Shown here in pieces: positions 1 to 7,255 of a stretch of DNA of 27,504 nucleotides. The stretch is from Actinobacteria bacterium UBA5176. Lineage in GTDB: Bacteria > Actinomycetota > UBA4738. Each line of letters starts with the position of its first letter. The first letter of the stretch is position 1. The notes beneath the pieces are model-generated. The model was not told where the DNA came from. It ran no database searches and was given only the letters and a program-made list of their open reading frames with translations. The DNA is taken from assembly GCA_002413305.1 (NCBI GenBank), contig DHWS01000021.1:21159-48662 (forward strand), in the 5' to 3' direction. The position numbers and the translations under genes are program-made.

Positions 1-176
1 AGAAGATCAAGGAAAAGCTCGGCATCGGTCCGCGGGTCGATCAGCCGGCTGACCCGATCGACGCGGCGCCAACCAAGGGTGGACCGACCAAGGGCGCGCC
101 GACCAAGGGTGGACCGCTCAAAGACGTGACGCAGCTCAAGGACCTGCCGCTCAAAGACGTGCCGGTCGACTTCTGA
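1..176 (+). CDS. C-terminal end of an unrecognised protein with a Lys/Pro/Gly-rich tail (5' partial)
   Basis: The reading frame is open from the first base (codons begin at base 3) and ends with TGA at 174-176. It gives about 57 residues. The visible part starts KIKEKLGIGPRVDQP. It then has three copies of a five-residue unit (PTKGG, PTKGA, PTKGG) and three LKD[VL/L] units, and ends in PVDF. The tail is low-complexity, charged and probably disordered. No domain can be named because the body of the protein lies outside the window. A real CDS is favoured by the codon-exact 15-bp repeats and by strong G/C at third positions. The next upstream-oriented signal is poor-quality sequence, so operon membership cannot be judged. 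Confidence 0.6.
   Translation, partial: KIKEKLGIGPRVDQPADPIDAAPTKGGPTKGAPTKGGPLKDVTQLKDLPLKDVPVDF
72..116 (+). repeat. three tandem 15-bp coding repeats
   Basis: Units at 72-86, 87-101 and 102-116 follow accaaggg(t/c)g(g/c)(a/g)ccg and encode T-K-G-(G/A)-P. Units 1 and 3 are identical; unit 2 differs at three bases, which changes one Gly to Ala. The length is a multiple of three, so copy-number change would keep the frame. Confidence 0.85.
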
Positions 177-493
177 CCCGCATGACGACAGGAACGCAGG
201 ACCCGGCGGCCCGGGCGGCGGCCGCGCTGTCCGACGCGCTCGCGTCCTTCACCAACGGTCCCCCTCCCGCGCCCCCCCCCCCCCCCCGCCGTTTTTCCCC
301 CCCCCCCCCCCCGACCCTGTCCCGGTGCGCGCCCGAGGCGCGCCCGGTCTGCCGGTCTGAGGCCCTCCCGGTCTGTCCACGTTGCCGGGCCTGCGGAGGG
401 GGCCCCTCTCCTATCCCGACAACTGGGAGAAGTCGAAGACCACTACGCCGAGTAACCCGAAGGCCCTCCGTGTTCCGCTGCTACGGTGAGTTG
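177..493. other. gene-poor stretch with two 16-base C tracts, probable assembly or sequencing damage
   Basis: Two uninterrupted runs of exactly 16 C lie at 272-287 and 297-312, separated by gccgttttt-like sequence. The following 100 bases repeat a ccggtctg word. A frame beginning ATG at 182 (MTTGTQDPAARAAAALSDAL) is open through the tracts and joins the hydrolase downstream. It becomes Pro-, Arg- and Cys-rich nonsense and is not like any hydrolase N-terminus. From 412 to 489 a different frame looks more protein-like (YPDNWEKSKTTTPSNPKAL, stop at 487-489). The simplest reading is a short gene of about 100 codons whose middle is wrongly sequenced or assembled. A genuine low-complexity spacer is the alternative. 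No promoter-like TANNNT or ribosome-binding site precedes the ATG at 182. Confidence 0.55.
482..487 (+). promoter_or_regulatory. -10 hexamer TACGGT for a leaderless hydrolase mRNA
   Basis: TACGGT is followed by 6 nt and then GTG at 494. This matches the TANNNT-N6-10-start pattern seen before many other genes here. No -35 is obvious. It supports the GTG at 494 as the true start of the hydrolase. Confidence 0.45.
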
Positions 494-1492
494 GTGACCC
501 CAGCCGGCTACGATCCGTTCGCCCGGGGCCCGTATCCGGTCGGGGTGCGGACCATCGAGGCGCGCGACGCCGCGCGAGGTCGGACGTTCCCCGGCGAGGT
601 CTGGTATCCGGCACAACCGCGGGAGGCGGGGCCCACCGGGGACGAACAGCGAGACGCCGCCCAACGTTCGGGTGCGTACCCCCTGATCGTCTTCTCCCAC
701 TCCAGCGGAGGACATCGAAGGTCCTCGACCTTCGTCTGCAGGCACCTGGCGAGTCACGGCTACGTCGTCGCCGCGATGGACCACTCGGAGCTCATCGCCC
801 CCGAACTGGCCCGCCGGGAGGACGAAACGGAGGCCGGGCGAGGCGCGCGCGTCGATGCCGTGATCGCCAGCCGGGTGCCGGACGTGCGGTTCCTTCTCGA
901 CCATCTGCTCGCCGGCGCCACGGACTTCGGGATCGACCAGGGGCGGATCGGCCTCGTCGGGCACAGCTTCGGCGGGTGGACGGTGCTGGCTATCCCGGAG
1001 GTCGATCCCAGAGTGCGATCCGTGGTGGCGATGGGCCCGGGAGGGAGCCGGCACCCGCGGCCCGGGATCCTTCCGCTCGAGCTCACGTTCGCCCGGAGCC
1101 ACGACGTCCCGACGCTGTACCTGGCGGCTCAGGACGATGTGCCGATCCCACTCTCCGGCGTGGTCGAGCTGTTCGAGCGCACGCCATCACCGAAACGGAT
1201 GTTCGTGCTCCGGCGGGCCGATCACCAGCATTTCCTGGACGACGTGGAAGCCGAGCACGAAGCGATCCGAGGGATGACCTTCCCCGGGGACGCCGCCTGG
1301 ATCCCGGCCGCGATGCGACCGATGGCGGAGCTGTCCACGGGAGAACAGGCGCGTGCGTTCGTCCGGGCGCTGACGCTCGCCCATCTTGATGCGACGCTCC
1401 GGGCGTCCGACGCCGCTGAACGGTTCCTGCACGGTGACGTCGAAGCCGAGCTGGCCGCGCGTGGGGTGGAGGGTTTCGAGCACCGGGCGTGA
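494..1492 (+). CDS. alpha/beta hydrolase, PAF-acetylhydrolase / dienelactone-hydrolase-like
   Basis: A cytosolic serine hydrolase of about 332 aa; the substrate (an ester or lipid) is unknown. The sequence opens with YDPFARGPYPVGVRTIEARD, typical of the N-terminus of this actinobacterial family. An oxyanion-region motif FSHSSGG follows near residue 67. The nucleophile elbow is GHSFGG (Ser158), the acid is Asp214 or Asp215 in AAQDD, and the histidine is His244 or His246 in DHQHF. The GTG at 494 was chosen because homology-like sequence starts directly there and a -10 hexamer sits 6 nt upstream. The open frame extends back to ATG 182, but that extension is poly-C-derived. There is no signal peptide or membrane segment. 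It is convergent with the MBL gene, 24 bp away. The hydrolase fold is certain; the subfamily is less so. Confidence 0.85.
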   Translation: MTPAGYDPFARGPYPVGVRTIEARDAARGRTFPGEVWYPAQPREAGPTGDEQRDAAQRSGAYPLIVFSHSSGGHRRSSTFVCRHLASHGYVVAAMDHSELIAPELARREDETEAGRGARVDAVIASRVPDVRFLLDHLLAGATDFGIDQGRIGLVGHSFGGWTVLAIPEVDPRVRSVVAMGPGGSRHPRPGILPLELTFARSHDVPTLYLAAQDDVPIPLSGVVELFERTPSPKRMFVLRRADHQHFLDDVEAEHEAIRGMTFPGDAAWIPAAMRPMAELSTGEQARAFVRALTLAHLDATLRASDAAERFLHGDVEAELAARGVEGFEHRA

Positions 1493-1516
1493 GCGCCGGT
1501 GCCGCGCAGCGAACGG

Positions 1517-2248
1517 CTACGACCGACCGGCCAGCTTCGCCAAGCGAACCGCTTCGGCCACCCCTTCGGTCCAAGGCTCGCCGTGGCCGGGGAGCACGAG
1601 GTCGGCGGTCACTCCTCCCAGCGTATCCAGGGAGCGCATGGCCTGGTTCGTATCCGTGTTGAACCCCGACGGTGCGATCTGCGGTCCCCGCCGGCCGGTC
1701 AGCGGGTTGCGGGTGACCAGCGCGTCGCCCGTCAGCACCACCCCCCGGTCCTCCAGGAACAGCGCGGACATCCCCGGCGTATGGCCGGGGAGGTGCACCA
1801 CCCTCGGCCGGCCGGGCAGGCCGAGCGTCTCGCCGTCGGCGAACGTCGACACCTCCCGCACAGGCACGATCTTGATCCCGCCCCGGCGGAGCAGGATGAA
1901 CACCGTCCGGTACAACTCCGCTTTGAACAGGTAGGGGGTGACCTTGCCGTCGGTCTTGCCAACCTTCCCCGTCTTCGCCACCTTCGCGTCCGCCTCATGC
2001 ACCCACACGGAGGAGCCGGCCGCGGTCCGGGCGCGTTCGGCGAACCCGACGTGATCGCTGTGGGCGTGAGTGAGGAGGACCGCTTCGAGGTCCACGAGGT
2101 CGCGCCCCAGCACGGCCACCTCCCCGACCAGCTGGTTCCAGTCGCCGGGTGCCCCCGCGTCCACCAGGGTGAGCTTGCCGCCGTCCTCGACGAGGTAGAA
2201 GTTCGACACGCCCTGCGTCAGCCGGTAGATGTCCGGTGCGACCTTCAC
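1517..2248 (-). CDS. MBL-fold (metallo-beta-lactamase superfamily) metal-dependent hydrolase
   Basis: A soluble dinuclear-metal hydrolase of 243 aa, probably acting on a thioester, lactone or phosphoester; the substrate cannot be told. The full ligand set is visible: HAHSDH (His61, His63, Asp65, His66), His156 in GHTPG, Asp175 in TGDAL and His222 in PGHGEP. The length fits a stand-alone MBL domain with no extra module. The start is GTG at 2248, preceded at 7 nt by AAGG. The GTG overlaps the stop of a possible 11-codon mini-ORF (GTGA), suggesting translational coupling. A Lys/Gly-rich insertion around residues 88-103 sits between the metal motifs. Glyoxalase II-like or lactonase-like activity is possible, but neither is demonstrated by sequence alone. 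Confidence 0.9.
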   Translation of the reverse strand: MKVAPDIYRLTQGVSNFYLVEDGGKLTLVDAGAPGDWNQLVGEVAVLGRDLVDLEAVLLTHAHSDHVGFAERARTAAGSSVWVHEADAKVAKTGKVGKTDGKVTPYLFKAELYRTVFILLRRGGIKIVPVREVSTFADGETLGLPGRPRVVHLPGHTPGMSALFLEDRGVVLTGDALVTRNPLTGRRGPQIAPSGFNTDTNQAMRSLDTLGGVTADLVLPGHGEPWTEGVAEAVRLAKLAGRS

Positions 2249-2280
2249 GCCATGACCTTGGGGTTCGGGGCTCTAGTCAT
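2245..2280 (-). CDS. possible leaderless 11-residue leader ORF coupled to the MBL gene
   Basis: ATG at 2280 opens MTRAPNPKVMA and ends with TGA at 2247-2245. The TGA overlaps the GTG start of the MBL gene by the GTGA arrangement. A TAGGCT hexamer ends 6 nt before the ATG, as in a leaderless transcript. Initiation at this ATG would deliver ribosomes to the MBL start. There is no run of one amino acid that would suggest attenuation. Chance occurrence is possible. Confidence 0.4.
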   Translation of the reverse strand: MTRAPNPKVMA

Positions 2281-2286
2281 CGCCCC

Positions 2287-2292
2287 AGCCTA
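2287..2292 (-). promoter_or_regulatory. -10 hexamer TAGGCT upstream of the mini-ORF and MBL gene
   Basis: On the minus strand TAGGCT is followed by 6 nt and ATG 2280. The same hexamer precedes the FIST gene. No convincing -35 was found 16-19 bp upstream. Confidence 0.45.
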
Positions 2293-2349
2293 ATGCGGCA
2301 TCGAGGGCATGGTGCGGTCGGAGCCGATCGTGCCCCCCGCGCCCTGCGG

Positions 2350-2355
2350 TACACT
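2350..2355 (+). promoter_or_regulatory. -10 hexamer TACACT for the MoaD-BNR gene
   Basis: TACACT is followed by 10 nt and the ATG at 2366, giving an expected leader of only a few bases. There is no Shine-Dalgarno sequence between them and no clear -35. Confidence 0.45.
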
Positions 2356-2365
2356 CCGTCGAACC

Positions 2366-3745
2366 ATGGCCGTGGTGACGCTGCGTTCGCCCCTCCGGGA
2401 GCTGGCCGGAGGACAGAAGGAGCTCCAGATCGAGGGCTCCACCGTCGGCGAGGTGATCGAGCAGCTCGAACGCGGCCACCCCCGTCTGACCGGCTGGGTG
2501 CTCGACGAGCACGGCTGCGTCCGTCAGCACGTCTTGCTGTTCGTCAACGGGGAGCAGGCCGAACTCGCCCGCACCGTCGGCCCGGGCGACACCGTGCACG
2601 TGCTGCCGGCGATCTCCGGCGGCGCGCTGCAGACGGCCGTCGAGCCGGCCACCTTCGCCCTCGATCCCGCCGAGGTGGCCGAGCTGCTGGTCGGGACGCG
2701 GAAGGGGCTGATCCTGCTCCGCGGGCCCCGGGGCCGTCCCATGGAGGTCGTGACCCGGCAGTTCGTTGGGCAGGTCTGCGAATTCGCCGTTCGGGACCCC
2801 CGGTCGGGCACGTACCTGGCGTCGGTGACCCACGGGCAGCACGGCCCGCGGCTGTACCGGACGAGCGATCCTTTGGGGGAATGGGAGGTGGCCGAGGGGC
2901 CGGTCTTCCCGGAGGACGCCGACTGGACGCTCGAGCGGATCTGGTTCGTGCAGCCGGGGGTCGAACCCGACGTCCTGTGGGCCGGCGTGGCCCCTGCCGC
3001 GCTGTTCAAGAGCGAGGACGGCGGCCGTTCATGGCAGCTCAACCGGGGTTTGTTCGACCACCCCACGCGGCCGTCATGGCAGCCGGGCGCAGGCGGGCTC
3101 GCGCTGCATTCGATCTGCGTGTGGCCGGGCGAACCGGACCGGCTGGCGATCGGCACCTCGGCGGCCGGCGTGTGGCTGTCGGACGACGGCGGCGCGTCAT
3201 GGCGCAACGGGAACCGGGGTCTGGTCCCGCGCTACATGCCCCCCGAGGCACGGCAGGACACGATCCAGCTCTGCGTGCACAACATGCACCGGGCGCCGCT
3301 GGAGCCGACCACCCTGTACATGCAGTTCCACGGGGGCGTATACCGCTCGGACGACGCGGGGGAGTCGTGGGAGGACATCGGGACCGAACACGGGCTCCCG
3401 TCGGACTTCGGCTTCCCGATGGTGGTGGACCCGAACGATCCCGACCGGGCCTTCGTCATCCCGCTGACGTCGGACGGGGACCGGATCACGCCGGAGGGGC
3501 GGATGCGGGTGTACGAGACGAAGGATCGGGGCCGGACCTGGTGGCCGCTGCAGGACGGGCTGCCTTCGGGTGACGCCTTCCTGACGATCCTCCGGCAGGC
3601 GTTCGGCCACGACGGCCGGGAACCGCTCGGGCTGTACTTCGGCGCGGAGTCCGGTGAGGTGTTCGGCTCGGCGGACGGCGGGCGAACGTGGGCCACGGTC
3701 GCCGAGCACCTGCCGCCGGTCTATTCGGTCCGTTGCTCTCGCTGA
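2366..3745 (+). CDS. MoaD/ThiS-like beta-grasp domain fused to a BNR/sialidase-like beta-propeller
   Basis: Residues 1-86 form a MoaD/ThiS (ubiquitin-like) domain ending VLPAISGG. The Gly-Gly that is normally C-terminal, for adenylation and thiocarboxylation, lies at 85-86 inside the chain. Residues about 105-459 are a propeller starting LLVGTRKGL. It has five Asp-box motifs: SEDGGRSW (216-223), SDDGGASW (272-279), SDDAGESW (328-335), TKDRGRTW (385-392) and SADGGRTW (435-442). In many actinobacteria these are, to my knowledge, two adjacent genes; here no stop separates them. The linker 87-104 has no strong internal start or ribosome-binding site. There is no signal peptide, so the propeller is probably cytosolic and not a secreted sialidase. 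The ATG at 2366 is preferred over upstream in-frame ATGs because it begins the beta-grasp strand and has a -10 hexamer in place. The function of the pair is unknown. Confidence 0.85.
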   Translation: MAVVTLRSPLRELAGGQKELQIEGSTVGEVIEQLERGHPRLTGWVLDEHGCVRQHVLLFVNGEQAELARTVGPGDTVHVLPAISGGALQTAVEPATFALDPAEVAELLVGTRKGLILLRGPRGRPMEVVTRQFVGQVCEFAVRDPRSGTYLASVTHGQHGPRLYRTSDPLGEWEVAEGPVFPEDADWTLERIWFVQPGVEPDVLWAGVAPAALFKSEDGGRSWQLNRGLFDHPTRPSWQPGAGGLALHSICVWPGEPDRLAIGTSAAGVWLSDDGGASWRNGNRGLVPRYMPPEARQDTIQLCVHNMHRAPLEPTTLYMQFHGGVYRSDDAGESWEDIGTEHGLPSDFGFPMVVDPNDPDRAFVIPLTSDGDRITPEGRMRVYETKDRGRTWWPLQDGLPSGDAFLTILRQAFGHDGREPLGLYFGAESGEVFGSADGGRTWATVAEHLPPVYSVRCSR

Positions 3746-3752
3746 ACCCGGC

Positions 3753-4748
3753 CTAGCGGAGCGCCGCGACCCGCGACGCCGTCAGCGCGATCCCCACGAT
3801 CACGATCACGGCAAACCCCGCCACCTGGACCGGCCTGCGGATGCTGCGTGGCCCGATCCCTTCGGCCAGTCCGCCCGCCACGATCCCCGTCAGCAGGCCG
3901 CCGACGTGGGCCAGGTTGTCGACCCCCGCCAGCGAGAACCCCAGGACCAGGTTGATCACGATCAGCATGGCGGCCCACTGCAGCTGGAAGCGGTTCGGTC
4001 CGCTCTGCCGTCGCCGGAAGTTGAACGCCACCCATGCCCCCAGCAGGCCGAAGATGGCCCCCGAGGCTCCCACCGCGGGGATGCCGGGGGTGCCGAAGGC
4101 GAACGACGTCACGCTGGCCATCAGGCCGCACAGGACGTACAGCAGGGTGAACCGAACCTTCCCGAAAGCGCTCTCGATGAGGAAGCCGAACAGGTACAGG
4201 GCGTACATGTTGAAGGCCAGGTGGATCAGCCCGGCGTGGAGGAACATCCCGGTGAACAGACGCCAGTACTCGCCGCCCACGATGCCCGGGCCGAACTGCC
4301 CGCCGCTGTAGATCGCCCCCAGGTTCACCAGCTTCTGGTCGCTGCCGCCGAAGTACAGCGAGCGCGAGGCGCCGGTAGCCCATTCGACCAGGAACATCGC
4401 GATGTTGATGGCCAGGATGGCGGTGGTGACCGACCCGGGGCGGCCGACCAGGAAGCGGATCCTGACCCGGCGCCGCGGGCCGCTCTTGCGGGCGTCGGCG
4501 AGGCACTCGGGGCACTGGTAGCCGACCGGCGCGGCGTTCATGCAGTCCGTGCAGATCGGGCGGCCGCACCGCGTGCAGTGCACACCGGTCCGGATGTCCG
4601 GATGCCGGTAGCACGTCTCCATCAGCAGGCCCGAGGTGCGTCCCTGCGTGGGATCGGTGGGGGGTGGCGGTGGCACCCCGCCCGGGTTCACTTCGTGGTC
4701 GGGCCGGGGAAGCTGCGGCGTTCGGTCGTCGCCGGGGGCATTCTCCAT
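3753..4748 (-). CDS. rhomboid-family intramembrane serine protease with N-terminal B-box-like zinc finger
   Basis: A 331-aa membrane protease. Residues 1-43 are Pro-rich and hydrophilic. Residues 46-82 form a B-box-type zinc finger (Cys46, His49, Cys58, Cys61, Cys66, Cys69, with Cys79 and Cys82). Six or seven membrane segments follow. The rhomboid signatures are WR at 162-163, HxxxN around His176-Asn180, catalytic GASG with Ser229 and catalytic His281 in HVGG. It would cleave membrane-spanning substrates; the substrate is unknown. The ATG at 4748 was chosen because it lies just past the MFS stop and has TAGCAT 8 nt upstream. The open frame runs further back but would then overlap the MFS gene by about 95 bp. 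It is convergent with the MoaD-BNR gene, with only 7 bp between stops. Confidence 0.92.
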   Translation of the reverse strand: MENAPGDDRTPQLPRPDHEVNPGGVPPPPPTDPTQGRTSGLLMETCYRHPDIRTGVHCTRCGRPICTDCMNAAPVGYQCPECLADARKSGPRRRVRIRFLVGRPGSVTTAILAINIAMFLVEWATGASRSLYFGGSDQKLVNLGAIYSGGQFGPGIVGGEYWRLFTGMFLHAGLIHLAFNMYALYLFGFLIESAFGKVRFTLLYVLCGLMASVTSFAFGTPGIPAVGASGAIFGLLGAWVAFNFRRRQSGPNRFQLQWAAMLIVINLVLGFSLAGVDNLAHVGGLLTGIVAGGLAEGIGPRSIRRPVQVAGFAVIVIVGIALTASRVAALR

Positions 4749-4756
4749 CGACAGCG

Positions 4757-4762
4757 ATGCTA
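4757..4762 (-). promoter_or_regulatory. -10 hexamer TAGCAT for the rhomboid gene
   Basis: On the minus strand TAGCAT is followed by 8 nt and the ATG at 4748. It lies in the 40-bp gap after the MFS stop, so the rhomboid gene may have its own leaderless transcript besides any read-through. Confidence 0.4.
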
Positions 4763-4788
4763 CAGGCCACCTCGAAATGGGGCGGCCC

Positions 4789-6120
4789 TCACACCTCCGG
4801 GGCGTGGTCGACGAGGAGGCCGTCATGTCCGGCGGCGAGGGCTTCGCCCACCGACTCCTCGGGCAGGGCCGGTATCCGCTCAAGGCGGCGGACCGGGGAG
4901 AGCAGGGGAGGCACCACCGCCAGCAGGCCCCCGATCGCCCCGATCCACATCGTGGTTCGGATCCCGATGGTGTTGCCCAGGATCCCGCCGACGAACGAGC
5001 CGATCGGGATCGTCCCCCACACCATGAACCGCATGGTGGCGTTCATCCGTCCCTGCATCCGGGCCGGGGTGATCGCCTGGCGCAGGCCGACCTGGTTGCT
5101 GTTGTAGATCACCGCGCCGAAGCCGAAGAAGAACTGGGCGGTGAGCAACATCGGCAAGGCGAGCGACCGGGGCGTGGCCGGGATCAGCAGCGCCGCCAGC
5201 GAGGACACGAAGATTGACCCGATGATAGCCGAGCCGACCCCCAGGCGTTCCGCCGAACGGCGGACCACCATCGCACCGATCAGGGCGCCCACGCTCCCCA
5301 GACTGAACAGCAGCCCGATCTGACCGGCCTTGAGATGCAGCGAGCGCACCGCGAACAGCACGAACAGGGCGAAGATCATCTGGCCGAACAGGTTCGCGGT
5401 GGCGGTGCAGAACGCGATGGGCCGGAGCAGCGCGTGCCGCCAGACGTAGCGCCACCCCTCGGCGATCTCGGAGCGCATCTTCGGGTGCTTGCCATCGGCG
5501 CCGCGGGTGTCGATGGGCGGCTCCGGGCGCCGGATGAACACGATGAACGCGGCCGACCACACGTAGCTCACGGCATCGGCGGCGATGGCCACCGGGGCCT
5601 TGAACAGCTGCACCAGGAACCCACCCAGGGCCGGACCGCCGAGCTGGGCGGCCGACCGGCTCATCTCGAGCTTGGCGTTGCCGTCCACCAGCTGGTCCCG
5701 TTCGACCAGCGCGGGCAGGTAGGACTGATACGCGACGTCGAAGAACACCGTGCCGATCCCCGTCAGGAAGGCCACGGCGTAGAGCTGGCCGATGTGCAGC
5801 GTGCCCAGCTTGTAGGCGACCGGGATCGAACCGAGCGTCAGCACCCGGAGCACGTCGCCGGCGATGAGGACCGGGCGGCGGCGGAGGCGGTCCACCCACA
5901 CCCCGGCCGGCAGGCCGAACAGGATGAACGGCAGGAACTCCAGCGCGGCCAGCAGGCCGACCTGGAACGCGCTCGCCTTCAGCACCAGGATCGCGGCGAG
6001 CGGGAGGGCCAGCTGGGTGACCTGGGTGCCGAGCTGGCTGACCGTCTCGCCGGTCCACAGCTTCATGAAATCCACGTGGCGCCACAGCGAGCGGTTGGTC
6101 CTGACGGCCGGTTCGCTCAT
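4789..6120 (-). CDS. major facilitator superfamily transporter (MFS_3 / drug-exporter type)
   Basis: A 443-aa polytopic membrane protein with about 12 hydrophobic segments. It starts SLWRHVDFMKLWTGETVSQL, typical of the MFS_3/EntS-like exporters. The loop 2-3 motif appears as GVWVDRLRRRPVLIAGD, a good match to the MFS motif A (DRxxRRxxL). A central cytosolic loop (about residues 195-225) separates two six-helix halves. It probably exports a small hydrophobic compound using proton flow; the substrate is unknown. ATG 6120 overlaps the TGA of the upstream ArsR gene by 4 bp (ATGA), and GGGAGG lies just before it, so the two genes are cotranscribed. Regulator and exporter together suggest a ligand-responsive efflux pair. 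Confidence 0.92.
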   Translation of the reverse strand: MSEPAVRTNRSLWRHVDFMKLWTGETVSQLGTQVTQLALPLAAILVLKASAFQVGLLAALEFLPFILFGLPAGVWVDRLRRRPVLIAGDVLRVLTLGSIPVAYKLGTLHIGQLYAVAFLTGIGTVFFDVAYQSYLPALVERDQLVDGNAKLEMSRSAAQLGGPALGGFLVQLFKAPVAIAADAVSYVWSAAFIVFIRRPEPPIDTRGADGKHPKMRSEIAEGWRYVWRHALLRPIAFCTATANLFGQMIFALFVLFAVRSLHLKAGQIGLLFSLGSVGALIGAMVVRRSAERLGVGSAIIGSIFVSSLAALLIPATPRSLALPMLLTAQFFFGFGAVIYNSNQVGLRQAITPARMQGRMNATMRFMVWGTIPIGSFVGGILGNTIGIRTTMWIGAIGGLLAVVPPLLSPVRRLERIPALPEESVGEALAAGHDGLLVDHAPEV

Positions 6121-7208
6121 CGCCCGCCTCCCTCCAGGAAGTCCTCCAGCCAGCCGGACATCTCGGGCACCGCGTCGCGACGAAGCGTGTACCGGCTGTT
6201 GTCCTCCAGCGTCACGTTGAGCAGGCCGGCGGACCGGAGGATCACCGTGTGGTGGTGGGCCGACGACTTCGCCAATCCGGTGGCGCCGGCCAGCTCCTGG
6301 AGGGTGGCGCCACCGGAGATGGCCAGCACCTTCAGCATCCGCAGGCGCTTCTCGTCGCCCAGCGCCTTGTGGAGCCGGACCAAACGCGCCGGGGGCTCCG
6401 TGGGGTCGGCCGGGGAGGGTTCGTCGTCGGCCGGGTAGCAGACGATCGTCACGTCATCCCAGGCGTTCATCACGTTCCACGGCCGCATCGCCACGTGCGG
6501 GACCAGCAGGACCCGTCGCGTCCACGTGCTCGCCGTGTACTGCAGGCCGTGGGTGGCGGCTTCGATCAGCTTCTCGGGCTCGACCGAACCGAGCAGCGCG
6601 CGCTTGGCCTCCACGTCCCGCCGGAGGATCGGTTCGACCTCCGGCCGCTGGCGCGAGAAGACCTCGTCGTTCCATCGCCGGAGGGCGTCCACGAAGGCCA
6701 GCTTGGTGGCCTCCGGGCCGAGCTTCTTCAGGACCCCGATCCTGGCGGTTGCGTCCTTCACCTCGGGCTCGACCTGTCGGGTCAGAGTGGCGAGCTGGTC
6801 GAGCGCCTCGTGGTCACCTTGCGACGCCTGGACGAAGAGCGGGGGCGGTACGGCCGCCCGCAGTGTGGGCCACCGGGACCCGAGCAGGATCAGGGCGAAC
6901 TCGTTCCCGGGCATGCCCTCGATCCGCTCGATCAGGTCCGAGGGTTCGCGGACCCGGTCCTCCCAGACCAGACCCATCACCGTCCCCCACTGTTTGCCGC
7001 CCTCGGGTCCGAGCCGCCCCAGCGCGGCGGTCAGCTCGGATGAGAGCCGAGTTCGAAGTTCCTCGAACACCTCCTGACCCGAGTCGAAGGTGGCCTGGAT
7101 GTCGGTGCTGGCGAACGCGGCCAGCGAGATCAGCAGCTCGTAGGCGGGAGACCAGTCGAGATCCACCACCAGTCGCGGTGTGCTCCGCGTGAAGTCCATG
7201 ACGCGCAT
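6117..7208 (-). CDS. large ArsR/SmtB-type winged-helix transcriptional regulator
   Basis: A protein of 363 aa with a winged helix at its C-terminus (about residues 275-345). It has LHKALGDEKRLRMLKVLA, a recognition helix around LAGATGLAKSSAHHHTVIL and a wing NSRYTLRR. The 270 residues before it are unlike classical 100-aa ArsR proteins and are probably a ligand or signalling domain. No CxC metal site is visible. This long class is common in Actinomycetota. ATG 7208 was chosen because GAAAGG sits 8 nt upstream; an ATG at 7199 is an alternative. A promoter with consensus TTGACA and overlapping repeats lies upstream, suggesting autoregulation of the regulator-exporter operon. Confidence 0.88.
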   Translation of the reverse strand: MRVMDFTRSTPRLVVDLDWSPAYELLISLAAFASTDIQATFDSGQEVFEELRTRLSSELTAALGRLGPEGGKQWGTVMGLVWEDRVREPSDLIERIEGMPGNEFALILLGSRWPTLRAAVPPPLFVQASQGDHEALDQLATLTRQVEPEVKDATARIGVLKKLGPEATKLAFVDALRRWNDEVFSRQRPEVEPILRRDVEAKRALLGSVEPEKLIEAATHGLQYTASTWTRRVLLVPHVAMRPWNVMNAWDDVTIVCYPADDEPSPADPTEPPARLVRLHKALGDEKRLRMLKVLAISGGATLQELAGATGLAKSSAHHHTVILRSAGLLNVTLEDNSRYTLRRDAVPEMSGWLEDFLEGGGR

Positions 7209-7225
7209 TGCGGCCGCCTTTCGGG

Positions 7226-7255
7226 ATCGGTCCGATGGATTCGAAAGGTATCGAA
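7226..7255. promoter_or_regulatory. putative operator: inverted repeat plus two direct repeats
   Basis: ATCGG-T-CCGAT (7226-7236) is a perfect 5-bp inverted repeat. ATTCGAA (7239-7245) and TATCGAA (7249-7255) are direct repeats one helical turn (10 bp) apart. They cover the -10 and expected start point of the ArsR promoter, a position suited to repression. Confidence 0.45.

Noticed and set aside
182..493. The first 104 codons of the long hydrolase frame as a true N-terminus
   Set aside because: Translation of C tracts and Arg/Cys-rich nonsense; the family-like start and a -10 hexamer lie at 494.
1493..1516. Terminator between the hydrolase and MBL genes
   Set aside because: No stem of useful length and no U-tract on either strand.
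2236..3573. A long plus-strand frame overlapping the MoaD-BNR gene in another register
   Set aside because: The product is Arg/Gly/Ala-rich without motifs, while the other frame encodes a complete beta-grasp domain and five Asp boxes.
2366..3745. Secreted sialidase
   Set aside because: No signal peptide, a cytosolic MoaD-type domain in front, and Asp boxes alone do not show sialidase activity.
4749..4883. 45-codon N-terminal extension of the rhomboid protein
   Set aside because: It would overlap the MFS gene by about 95 bp and is Ser/Arg/Pro-rich; ATG 4748 has correct -10 spacing.
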